From NCBI GenBank assembly GCA_022784465.1, contig JALFUR010000004.1:290372-354371 (forward strand): DNA of 64,000 bases, in the 5' to 3' direction. The DNA is from Christensenella sp. (GTDB taxonomy: Bacteria; Bacillota; Clostridia; Christensenellales; UBA3700). The position numbers were made by a program, and so were the translations under genes. The notes beneath the pieces were generated by a model. The model saw nothing but the letters and a program-made list of their open reading frames with translations. It searched no databases and was not told where the DNA came from. Shown here piece after piece: positions 46,365 to 54,491 of this stretch. Positions within the stretch are counted from its first letter, which is position 1, and every line of letters begins with the position of its first letter.

Positions 46365-47689
46365 TTTATAACTTTCCAATATCCATTTTTATTAGCTCCA
46401 ACTCTTTCAATAAATCCCTTTTCACGCAGATTAGATATATATCTTTGGACGCTTCTAAATGGTATATTCAAATTTTCACTTAATTCTCTTGTTGAAAGAT
46501 TAGGATTAGTTTCAATTTCAGAAAGTATTATTTTTTCTTTCACTTCTAGTTCATCTCTATTTACGCCACTTATTGCGCCACTTATTGCGCCATGATTTAA
46601 TAGAACTTCTCTATTGAAAGGAATTGTAACCCTAATATAACTTTCACTAATTTCAAATGCACTTTCTCCATATTTTTCAACTATCACAGGTATACCATGA
46701 CCAGTGTGTTCCACAATTCCTAGTCTTGTGAAAATGTCCATCAACTGTTCATTTCTTGGTTTGCTAACGCCTTTGAAAAATTCTTCTTTTGTTAAGCCAT
46801 TAGGCAATCCTCCGTGTGAAATTATTTCCAACCTATCATCAAAATAAGCAACTTGAGGATCTGTGATTCTATAATCATTGTGAATAATCGCATTAACTAA
46901 AGCTTCATTGACTGCATCCATGTCATAAAGATATATATCTCTTCTTGGTCTCGGATTAGTTATCGTCTTACAAATATTTTCTAACATTAATCTTTCTTTC
47001 ATTCTCTCATAAGCTAAAACTATGCATTGGTTTCCGTAATCGCTTCTTTCAGAGAATGTTGCTTTAGTTTTTCCTTTAAACTTTGCAAAAATGAAAGGTA
47101 TTGAGTTTTCATCTGACAATAATTCAGCTAGATAGTTATAAGATCCATCGTTAGTTCTTAATTTAAAATTTCTTTCAAATGAATTTTCTTCAAGATGATA
47201 TCCATTTTCAATCAAAAGCATCTTAAGTTTTGTAAATCTCATTTCACTATAGTACGATTCTCTTCTAACCATCATATCTAAGGAAGACAATCCAGCTTCG
47301 AATCTTTTCTTAATCATTTCCAGTGTCATTGATTTGCAAGTAGTCCCAACTCGATAATGGCAGCCATTAGAAGAAAAGCCATATTTCTTTATGCAATATA
47401 AAGATGAATATCCCTTTTTGATATTAATTTTTATGATGGCCTTACTGCCGACAAATTCAACTTCTGGTCTAACGCAATCAATAGCATTTGGTTCTATTTG
47501 ATCAGAAAGAATATCGGAAATAAGTCTTAATGTAGAATCGATATTTTCTACACCGACCACATCTCCATCATCATTAATTCCTATATACAACACTCCACCT
47601 TCTGTATTTAGAAACGATTCAATTTCTTTTGGGAGAGAATCGCTATTTTTTTCTTTTAATTCAACTTTGTCAGTTTCAACAAATCTCAT
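46361..47689 (-). CDS. AlbA_2 (Schlafen-type) / HATPase / winged-helix transcriptional regulator
   Basis: Residues about 8-120 match AlbA_2 (ETDKVELKEKN, FLNTEGGVLYIGINDDGDVVG). A GHKL-type HATPase_c_4 region covers about 250-370 (NEALVNAIIHNDY, EHTGHGIPVIVEKYG), and the last 65 residues are a helix-turn-helix (LSTRELSENLNIPFRSVQRYI). Such proteins are accessory regulators, often near mobile DNA. Before the HTH lies the linker NHGAISGAISGV, whose codons repeat the same motif seen in the promoter. The ATG at 47689 follows AGGTGG; the GTG at 47698 lies in that Shine-Dalgarno. Confidence 0.82.
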   Translation of the reverse strand: MRFVETDKVELKEKNSDSLPKEIESFLNTEGGVLYIGINDDGDVVGVENIDSTLRLISDILSDQIEPNAIDCVRPEVEFVGSKAIIKINIKKGYSSLYCIKKYGFSSNGCHYRVGTTCKSMTLEMIKKRFEAGLSSLDMMVRRESYYSEMRFTKLKMLLIENGYHLEENSFERNFKLRTNDGSYNYLAELLSDENSIPFIFAKFKGKTKATFSERSDYGNQCIVLAYERMKERLMLENICKTITNPRPRRDIYLYDMDAVNEALVNAIIHNDYRITDPQVAYFDDRLEIISHGGLPNGLTKEEFFKGVSKPRNEQLMDIFTRLGIVEHTGHGIPVIVEKYGESAFEISESYIRVTIPFNREVLLNHGAISGAISGVNRDELEVKEKIILSEIETNPNLSTRELSENLNIPFRSVQRYISNLREKGFIERVGANKNGYWKVIK

Positions 47690-47712
47690 AAAATCCACCT
47701 GCCTTTGATCAT

Positions 47713-47765
47713 ATTATAACATTTATTACGCCAAAATACAAGTTTCTTACGCCATTATTACGCCA
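47713..47765 (-). promoter_or_regulatory. Promoter of the AlbA_2 regulator with three repeated operator motifs
   Basis: TTGTAT (47741-47736), 17-base spacer, TATAAT (47718-47713). On the + strand TTATTACGCCA occurs at 47723-47733 and 47755-47765, with TTCTTACGCCA at 47744-47754: one copy inside the spacer, two just upstream of -35. This suggests repression, perhaps by the gene's own HTH domain. Confidence 0.6.
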
Positions 47766-47836
47766 TTTTTATGCGTAAACGATGTCGAAAATGTATTATT
47801 CACCAATATTAAACTTTTAAAACACTATATTGCCCC

Positions 47837-47912
47837 TATCGTTTTTTATAGGGCTATCGTTTTTTTATTGGTACCTTCCGTTTTTTTATAGCAAGTAATC
47901 TTTTTTTATAGA
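47837..47912 (+). repeat. Array B: four T-rich direct repeats, period 18-21 bp
   Basis: Units TATCGTTTTTTATAG, TATCGTTTTTTTATT, TTCCGTTTTTTTATAG and TAATCTTTTTTTATAG start at 47837, 47855, 47876 and 47896. The first unit can also fold as CCCTAT/ATAGGG. The surrounding gap 47690-48211 contains no gene; it also holds the operators, terminator and array C. Confidence 0.55.
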
Positions 47913-48023
47913 TACTTCAAATATACAATAAATTGGTGCTTATCTTTTATATTTAACAATTATTGTATCAAATTGATTCTTCTAACATACCAAAATCGGG
48001 ATTTAAACCATTATTTAAGTATG

Positions 48024-48056
48024 AAAAAAAGGCTTGATAACGAGTATCAAACCTTT
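48024..48056 (-). terminator. Intrinsic terminator, left boundary of the accessory block
   Basis: On the - strand AAAGGTTTGATA pairs with TATCAAGCCTTT and is followed by T7. One arm is part of the 26-bp direct repeat shared with the tRNA-Tyr terminator at 57.85 kb. Confidence 0.8.
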
Positions 48057-48069
48057 GCTTTTTATATGG
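48044..48069 (+). repeat. 26-bp direct repeat, candidate att site (left)
   Basis: Identical over 26 bases (GTATCAAACC ... TTTATATGG) to 57851-57876; the flanks differ on both sides. It contains one arm of a terminator hairpin and ends with TGG, the complement of the tRNA CCA end. Confidence 0.65.
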
Positions 48070-48095
48070 CTGTGATTACTTATTATGATACAATT

Positions 48096-48183
48096 ACGCA
48101 CCACTACCAATTTTTACGCACCCTTAGGTGACATCACGCACCCTGGACTAGGTTTACGCACCCTTGTAACGATTTAACGCACA
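48096..48183 (+). repeat. Array C: five direct repeats of ACGCACC, exact 20-bp period
   Basis: ACGCACC starts at 48096, 48116, 48136 and 48156, with a degenerate ACGCACA at 48177. The sequence between copies varies, so only the 7-9 base core is conserved. It lies 27 bases inside the left direct repeat and 29 bases beyond the stop of the DUF2971 gene. Confidence 0.7.
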
Positions 48184-48211
48184 TTGTAATTTTGAGATTC
48201 TTTAATATAAA

Positions 48212-49150
48212 TCAGCACAATTTCTCGAATTCGATATCCGTTGATTCACAATCGTTTAGTTGCTGATAAACCTTAAAACCTTTTTCTTTAGCAATCTTTA
48301 TAATTAAATCTCTATTGGCTTCAGTTGCATTAACTCCAACATAAACAGCATTAATCGGGATGGTTGTTTTTGTTTCAGGTTTTCCGAACAACCTCCATTC
48401 ATCCTGGAAGCTCCAATCCTTTGATTTTGTATTCACAATCAACTGAATGTCTTTCTCAGCGTCATATTTTTTATGCGGTATTCCCAGAGCTTTATATAAT
48501 GATTCATAAAATGCGTTAATAATTATATGCATTGGATTGTTTTCTCTTTTGTCAGAGTAATTAACATACTTCAATTCCTTAGCCATATCCTCGTGCTCAA
48601 TTAGGTATTTTTCTATGTTATACTCAATTACAAAGCCGTCATATCCTTTTGCATACCACGCCCACATTGGCTGATTATTTGCTCTAGTAGTCATTGAAAA
48701 AACGCCTATTTCATTTTTAATATTAAGCATTTTTTTTAACGCTTTGCTGAGCTTTTTATTATTTTGTACGTTCTGGAGGTTATTAATAAAATTAACAAGC
48801 ATATCTAATTGAGAATGATTAAGACTTGAATCATACTTCATGACAAGTCTCTTAAATTTTGGAGCATTTAATTTCCCCTTAAAGAAATATGAAACTATAT
48901 CATCTTTTTTAAGAACTTCACTGGATGCAGGAGCTACCTTTTCTAATATGAAAGGCATTAATTCTCTCATATATCCATCAAGGTCATTGTTAAGTATCTT
49001 ACTAGATATAGATATTGCTGATTCAAATTGATCATCTAATTTCGAAGCAGGGCAAAAGAATGCTTCAGAATTTCTTAGAATATCTGCAGTATATTTATCA
49101 AAAGATTTATATTTAAATAATACTTTTGGAATATTCTTATCCATCAGCAT
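48212..49150 (-). CDS. DUF2971 protein
   Basis: The DUF2971 pattern is visible: KVLFKYKSFDKYTADIL and FFCPASKLDDQFE near the N-terminus, SMTTRANNQPMWAWYAKGYDGFVIEY in the middle and KSKDWSFQDEWRLFG later. The biochemical role of DUF2971 is unknown, though it occurs in defence gene neighbourhoods. AGGAG five bases ahead supports the ATG at 49150. It is the last gene of the hsd transcript and is followed by array C and the left terminator. Confidence 0.82.
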   Translation of the reverse strand: MLMDKNIPKVLFKYKSFDKYTADILRNSEAFFCPASKLDDQFESAISISSKILNNDLDGYMRELMPFILEKVAPASSEVLKKDDIVSYFFKGKLNAPKFKRLVMKYDSSLNHSQLDMLVNFINNLQNVQNNKKLSKALKKMLNIKNEIGVFSMTTRANNQPMWAWYAKGYDGFVIEYNIEKYLIEHEDMAKELKYVNYSDKRENNPMHIIINAFYESLYKALGIPHKKYDAEKDIQLIVNTKSKDWSFQDEWRLFGKPETKTTIPINAVYVGVNATEANRDLIIKIAKEKGFKVYQQLNDCESTDIEFEKLC

Positions 49151-49171
49151 TCAGGCTCCTTTCTTTATTTC

Positions 49172-49267
49172 CTATTTTTTTGCTGATATTACGATTAAAT
49201 AATTTATAATCGCCGAGCATGTTACTAACACAAACTTAGCTTCTTCAAACGTAATATCATTGCCTTC
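49172..49267 (-). pseudogene. Downstream remainder of the AbiJ-like protein after an amber codon
   Basis: After the TAG at 49270-49268 the same frame stays open for 31 codons to a TAG at 49174-49172. It encodes ITFEEAKFVLVTCSAIINYL, the helix that normally follows the RH motif in this HEPN family. Thus the gene was once about 30 residues longer. Confidence 0.75.
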
Positions 49268-50062
49268 CTAATTACTACCATGTCTTATTCCAGGTTCATC
49301 AGAAGCAAAGCCATATAATTTATTTATTGCATCCTTAAATGCCGGATGAATATTCTTTTCTTTTGATATTTTATTAATCGCAGAACCAAGAGTCGCTTTT
49401 TCGTCGTTAGTAATTATAGAGCACAATGCTTCTACCGCTGTAATGCTCTCCTTGATTGAGTTCTTATAATCTTTATTTTCTGATTCACTTAAGAAACAAA
49501 TTGCCTTATCGATATGTTGACTAACGTTATCATAATCTGATGACGAGGCTTCGCATATTGATTCAATCTCACCTTTATTTGTAATCCTTGTTATGTAATT
49601 ATTTATAAATCTATAACCAATATATTCTTCTTCAAATAGTTCATTGTACACTTCTTGAAGATCGTAATACATTTTTTTTCCATATCCATTGCTATAGTAA
49701 CCGTTATTTCGTTGTTTAATCTTAATGTTTGAGGATATGAATTCGATAGTATCTAAAATTTCATCATACTCTCCTTCATCAAATACTTTATTAATCAACT
49801 CTTCTATAGTTTCATATTCAAACTCACTTGCTCTAGTTGAAATGCAAAATAATCCATCAGCAAATAGAGCAGAAACTATTTCTTTTCCTTCAGAATAACC
49901 AAATTGTTCTTTGTAAAGGTCAACAATTTTAAAAGAAAGATTCTTAAGTTTAATTCTTGTCTTTTCATCAAAGTCCGAAAATTGCATTTCTTTACTAATC
50001 GGATTGATATTGTTTCTGTCTGAAAATCCACCTCTACGTCTAACTAATCTTTTTTCTTCCAT
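49268..50062 (-). CDS. AbiJ-like protein (AbiJ_NTD4 + HEPN), truncated by an in-frame stop
   Basis: The N-terminal GGFSDRNNINPISKEMQFSDF and the following helices match the AbiJ_NTD4 group of abortive-infection proteins. The C-terminal part (about residues 185-264) is HEPN-like: YKNSIKESITAVEALCSII, ATLGSAINKI and ending GFASDEPGIRHGSN. HEPN proteins of this type are thought to act as RNases in phage defence. The stop comes right after the RH motif and removes the last helix. The ATG at 50062 follows GAGAGG by 7 bases; a TTG at 50068 is in frame. It lies 12 bases after hsdR in the same operon. Confidence 0.78.
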   Translation of the reverse strand: MEEKRLVRRRGGFSDRNNINPISKEMQFSDFDEKTRIKLKNLSFKIVDLYKEQFGYSEGKEIVSALFADGLFCISTRASEFEYETIEELINKVFDEGEYDEILDTIEFISSNIKIKQRNNGYYSNGYGKKMYYDLQEVYNELFEEEYIGYRFINNYITRITNKGEIESICEASSSDYDNVSQHIDKAICFLSESENKDYKNSIKESITAVEALCSIITNDEKATLGSAINKISKEKNIHPAFKDAINKLYGFASDEPGIRHGSN

Positions 50063-50074
50063 ATTCAATCCTCT

Positions 50075-53000
50075 CTACGCCACAACTAGCATGCCTTGAA
50101 CTGCTTTATCAATAAATACCGACATAAGAAGATTTGTTTTAGATTGGAACAAGTCTTTGTCGTAAGAGATAGGTAAATCTTGATCTAAAGAATCTTCTAT
50201 AGCATTTTTAAGCTTCAATGTCGTATTTTCATCTTTAAACCAATCTACAACTAAAAGAGAATCCCTATTATCTAATAATTTCTTATATAAATTTTTAGCA
50301 GCAAGTTTAACCTTTTTTGTATCTTCTTTGTTAAGGTTTTTACCTTTTACTAAAAGCAAATCATAGATTTCAAGTTCATCTTCTGTAAGTCCTTCTACAA
50401 TATGTCTGTTTTGTTCATCTTGTAATTCTTCAAGTAATTTCTCTAATTGCTCAAAATAATACTCAGCATCATTTGTTCCACTGTTATAGTTATCGATAAT
50501 AGATTGATAACGCTCGGCAAATTTCCTTCTTGTTTTATTTCTGTTTAGCATTTGCTCAAGAAGTTTTTCGATGTAGGCTTTTATATCATTAATTTGAATT
50601 TCTTTATATTTAACTTGTCTAAATTCTTGTTTCAAATTATCAAAATCAATCTTCGAAAGATCAATAACTTTTTCGCCGTTAATGATTAAATCAGTTTCCT
50701 CTTCTTCGCTATCTTTTGAAATAACGGATGAATCAAGAATCTTAGATAATTGTCTTCTTGCTTTTTCAACTTTTTTATCGTTTATGGAATTAGTAAACAA
50801 ACCATTTAGATAAACAAGAGGAGCAAACTTTTCATTAAACCAATGATAATCAAAAATTTCTGGCTTAGAAGCTTCATAAATGTTATTCATTAAGTTTGTA
50901 ATAACCTTAAACTTGTTACTGACTTCTTTATTTAAAACAAGAGCATTGTATATTTCTCTCAATTTTTCTAATCTTGTTTCTGTATCCTGTTCTTCAATTA
51001 ACTCGGTTAACAAATATCCTTGTTCTCTTAATAAATTATCACCTTCCGTAATTGTTGCGTCTAGGTAAGTCATAAGCTCTTCCATGTTTTTAACAGGAAG
51101 ATCATCTCCCCCATCTCCTGTTGCATAATCGCCAAGAGCTTTCTTCATATAAGAGAAAACATTAATGTAGTCGATAATAAGACCACATTCCTTACCAGAA
51201 TAAACTCTATTTGCTCTAGCAATAGCTTGCATCAAAGTGTGTGATTTCATAGGTTTATCTAAATAAACAGTAGAAAGGTTTTGAACATCAAATCCAGTAA
51301 GCCACATCGCGCATACGAATACCAATGAGAATGGATTTTCAGGATCTTTGAATCTGTCTTCGATATCGTAACCATTTTCATCAACTCTTTGCATTTCAGT
51401 TCTATGCTTTTCGATATCTAAGCCACGTGAAGTAAACTTATCATCATCGCCATTTTCAGAAATAACAACAGCCATCTTGACCTTATTCATATAATCAAAG
51501 GCCCTTGTGTACATTTTTCTTTCTTCTTCGGTTTTAGCGTTGTTTCTATCAACAATTAATTGGAGTTTTTCTTCATCCCAATAATGTTGAACTAAATCAT
51601 ACATCTTTACTGCAGTGTACTTATCAACACAAACAACCATGCCTTTTCCAAGATAACCACGTCTAGGGAAATGATGCGCTATATCTTTGGCAATTTTCTT
51701 AAGTCTATCTTCTCTTTTGATTACTTCTAAAATTCTTGAATGAGAATCTTCAACTAATGTTGCTTCTTTTTCATTTAGGTCATTTTGTTCAATAATACTA
51801 ACCACGTCATCATCTAAGAAATTGTTTGTCAAGCCAACTTCTGGAACTCTACGTGAATAGTATAGTGGTACGGTTGCACCATCATCAACAGATTGTTTGA
51901 AGTCATAAATAGAAACATAATCTCCAAACCATTGATTTGTCTTTCTTTTTGTTCCCAATAATGGTGTCCCAGTAAATGCAACAAAATTAGCCTTAGGAAG
52001 AGCACTTCTCATATTTTCTGCTAAATCCGCATACTCTGTTCTATGTGCTTCATCAACTAATACAATGATGTCATCTCTATCAGTTAAAACCGGATAGACC
52101 TTTTCATCCCGCTTTTTATCAAGTCTAAACTTGTGAATCAACGTAAATACAAAAGGCTTATTTGATTCTAAGTACTCTCTTAACTTTGTGCTATTAGCTG
52201 GTTTACATTCATCTTTGCTTCCTACAACCTCACATCTAATAAATGTTTTATGGATTTGCGTATCTAAATCGTCCCTATCCGTAATAACTAAGAACGAGAA
52301 GTTGCCAGGCACTTTTCTATTAACTTTTCTGGCAAAGAAAACCATTGAGTATGATTTTCCTGAACCTTGAGTGTGCCAGAAGACACCTAATTTTCCTCTT
52401 AATTCTTTTCTGTGATTCAAAGATTCCATCAAATTATTAACTCCGATATATTGATGGTTCTTAGCGATAATTTTTGCTAATCTCTTTCCATTATCGAACA
52501 TAATGAAGTTCTCAATATAATCAATGAGTCTATCTTTTCTTAACAAACCCTTAACAAAGTAATAAACAGATGTCCCATCCTCATAGATTTTCTTTCTATC
52601 GGGCTTTTCATCTTCGCTATCAACTTTTAACCATTCAAAGAAAAAATCGTAAGGCGAGCTAAATGAACCGATTCTTGTTTCTAATCCATTAGACAAAACA
52701 CAAATTTGATTTAACGCAAATAAGTTTGGAATATCCTTTTTATAATTAGTTAAATTATCAGAATATCCTTCTTCTACTTTTCTGGTAGAATTTTTAAGTT
52801 CAATGAAAACAAATGGCATACCATTAATAAATATCAAGATATCAGGTCTTCTCCATTTGAATCTGCCTTTAATCCACATTTGTGAAACTGCAGTAAAATC
52901 GTTATTATTTGGATTATCAAAATCGACTAATTTTATAAATGTAAAGTCTTCCACTCCTTTTTCATTTGTGAAAGTAACTTTTACTCCATCACGCACTTTT

Positions 53001-53299
53001 TTATAAAGCTCATAGTTGGATTGGATGATATCTGTATCCGTATAATCCGTGATTAATGAATTAAAAACTTCTTTAAGAAAAGATTCCTTGATATTAGGGT
53101 TTATTCTTTTTAAGGATTCCCAAAGGACAAGAGGTAATACACATTCTTTTTTATCGTTTCTTCCTGTACCATCAGGTAAAACGTCCATCTTATCTGGCGA
53201 AGGATCTAATTTAAGAATGTTATATCCTAATTTTTCATCTTCTATTTTTTTGAGAATACTTTGCTCAATATCATCTTCTGATATAAACGCTTTAGGCAT
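50075..53299 (-). CDS. hsdR: Type I restriction enzyme R subunit
   Basis: The motor and nuclease subunit. The PD-(D/E)xK nuclease core is visible in RRPDILIFINGMPFVFIELKN-like residues near 155-180; the SF2 translocase has Walker A HTQGSGKSYSMVFFA, DEAH-box VLVDEAHRTEY, VAFTGTPLLGT and the later AIARANRVY. The 1074-residue length is normal. AAGGAGGT precedes the ATG at 53299; the open frame reaches 53329 without a better start. It overlaps the upstream unknown gene by 8 bases. Confidence 0.95.
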   Translation of the reverse strand: MPKAFISEDDIEQSILKKIEDEKLGYNILKLDPSPDKMDVLPDGTGRNDKKECVLPLVLWESLKRINPNIKESFLKEVFNSLITDYTDTDIIQSNYELYKKVRDGVKVTFTNEKGVEDFTFIKLVDFDNPNNNDFTAVSQMWIKGRFKWRRPDILIFINGMPFVFIELKNSTRKVEEGYSDNLTNYKKDIPNLFALNQICVLSNGLETRIGSFSSPYDFFFEWLKVDSEDEKPDRKKIYEDGTSVYYFVKGLLRKDRLIDYIENFIMFDNGKRLAKIIAKNHQYIGVNNLMESLNHRKELRGKLGVFWHTQGSGKSYSMVFFARKVNRKVPGNFSFLVITDRDDLDTQIHKTFIRCEVVGSKDECKPANSTKLREYLESNKPFVFTLIHKFRLDKKRDEKVYPVLTDRDDIIVLVDEAHRTEYADLAENMRSALPKANFVAFTGTPLLGTKRKTNQWFGDYVSIYDFKQSVDDGATVPLYYSRRVPEVGLTNNFLDDDVVSIIEQNDLNEKEATLVEDSHSRILEVIKREDRLKKIAKDIAHHFPRRGYLGKGMVVCVDKYTAVKMYDLVQHYWDEEKLQLIVDRNNAKTEEERKMYTRAFDYMNKVKMAVVISENGDDDKFTSRGLDIEKHRTEMQRVDENGYDIEDRFKDPENPFSLVFVCAMWLTGFDVQNLSTVYLDKPMKSHTLMQAIARANRVYSGKECGLIIDYINVFSYMKKALGDYATGDGGDDLPVKNMEELMTYLDATITEGDNLLREQGYLLTELIEEQDTETRLEKLREIYNALVLNKEVSNKFKVITNLMNNIYEASKPEIFDYHWFNEKFAPLVYLNGLFTNSINDKKVEKARRQLSKILDSSVISKDSEEEETDLIINGEKVIDLSKIDFDNLKQEFRQVKYKEIQINDIKAYIEKLLEQMLNRNKTRRKFAERYQSIIDNYNSGTNDAEYYFEQLEKLLEELQDEQNRHIVEGLTEDELEIYDLLLVKGKNLNKEDTKKVKLAAKNLYKKLLDNRDSLLVVDWFKDENTTLKLKNAIEDSLDQDLPISYDKDLFQSKTNLLMSVFIDKAVQGMLVVA

Positions 53300-54491
53300 A
53301 TTTATTACCTCCTTTTTCTTGCTCAACACTTTCTAAATAACAAGCAACAGCTACCAATAATTTAATCTCGTCGTATTGCATTTTTTGTATATCAATAGTA
53401 ACCCATTTTTTGGCGAATTCTTGAGAAAAATCATACGCTTGTTTTAATCCCCAATATTCATTTGAAACCATATCAATTACTTCGCTTCTCTCGTCTAAAT
53501 AAGAATATATTTTTTCTAATTGATAATGCCCCATTTGATGCATATGCTTAGGTTGTTTATAGATTATCGACAAAACATCCTCCATGCCTTCATAGTCTAG
53601 ATTGTCAACACAGTCACAAATCTTTGGAAGCAATTCTAATATTTTGTTTCTAAAAAGACTTACATTAGAGTCATTATGAGATATCGTAGTTTTACATGTT
53701 AGATAGCTTATCGCATTATCTAATGAATAAGTATTAGCGAATCTGCTTTCTAAAATTTTTCTTATTTCCTTTAAAACTTCTAAATTATCTTGATTTCTGT
53801 TGACCTTCATCTGTTTCCATTCCTCATTTTGACCATTGATAACATTATTTGCCCAATTTATGAATTCAGGGAAAGTGCCATAGATAGATTTTAAATACCC
53901 TTTTAGAGTCATAAATGAAAAAGTTAAATCTACTATTGAGTTCTGGTCAGCACTTGTATAAATTCTAATACCTACATTATCTTTATCATCATAAAATCTC
54001 AGTGCGCTATTCACTATAACAAATGGACAATAGTGCTTTTCTCTATCCTTAATAAATGGCCTTCCCTTTTTTGATACTTCAAACGGATGAGCAAAGATCA
54101 TGGCTCTTAAATATTCAAAAAATACATCATCAGTTGGACACGTTTCATCATTGAAATAGACGTTTTTATAATGCTTGCAATATTTGAAATATTTTTTCTT
54201 TCCTTTATAAGACGGCACTGTGTGCATTAAATTTTCATGCATTTTATTAAATCCGTCATATAACATGCTTGCATATACAAAATAATTAATAAACTCTTCT
54301 TCTGTCAAAGGACAATTACTGTGGTCATTCAAATAATCAACAACAGTTATTATTCTATCTTTAAAAGTGCAGATTAGATTGTATAAGCATAATAATTCAG
54401 GTTTATGCAAAAACATTTCGTTATTGTTAATCAATTCCATGAATTCATGAATATATGTTTTATTTAAAAAAACCTTGCTCTCCTTTTCCAT
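53292..54491 (-). CDS. Unknown 399-residue protein inside the hsd operon, possible HEPN-type
   Basis: I do not recognise the family. The protein is mostly helical in character, with no membrane segment. Near residues 129-135 RAMIFAH fits the R-x(4-6)-H motif of HEPN ribonucleases, in a context (DDVFFEYLRAMIFAHPFE) of a plausible helix. A second charged, helix-rich half covers about 230-399. The start codon overlaps the hsdS stop (TAATG) and its end overlaps hsdR, so it is an integral operon member and probably a restriction-linked accessory or backup defence protein. That role is inference. Confidence 0.55.
   Translation of the reverse strand: MEKESKVFLNKTYIHEFMELINNNEMFLHKPELLCLYNLICTFKDRIITVVDYLNDHSNCPLTEEEFINYFVYASMLYDGFNKMHENLMHTVPSYKGKKKYFKYCKHYKNVYFNDETCPTDDVFFEYLRAMIFAHPFEVSKKGRPFIKDREKHYCPFVIVNSALRFYDDKDNVGIRIYTSADQNSIVDLTFSFMTLKGYLKSIYGTFPEFINWANNVINGQNEEWKQMKVNRNQDNLEVLKEIRKILESRFANTYSLDNAISYLTCKTTISHNDSNVSLFRNKILELLPKICDCVDNLDYEGMEDVLSIIYKQPKHMHQMGHYQLEKIYSYLDERSEVIDMVSNEYWGLKQAYDFSQEFAKKWVTIDIQKMQYDEIKLLVAVACYLESVEQEKGGNKYA

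Noticed and set aside
48096..48183. Array C as a CRISPR or as plasmid replication iterons
   Set aside because: The repeated core is only 7-9 bases with 11-13 bases between, far from CRISPR size, and no cas or rep gene is present; housekeeping genes on both sides show chromosomal DNA.
49268..49270. Amber codon reassigned to an amino acid in this organism
   Set aside because: recN, lexA and the Na/Pi cotransporter gene end normally at TAG, so the amber in the AbiJ-like gene is better read as a local nonsense mutation.
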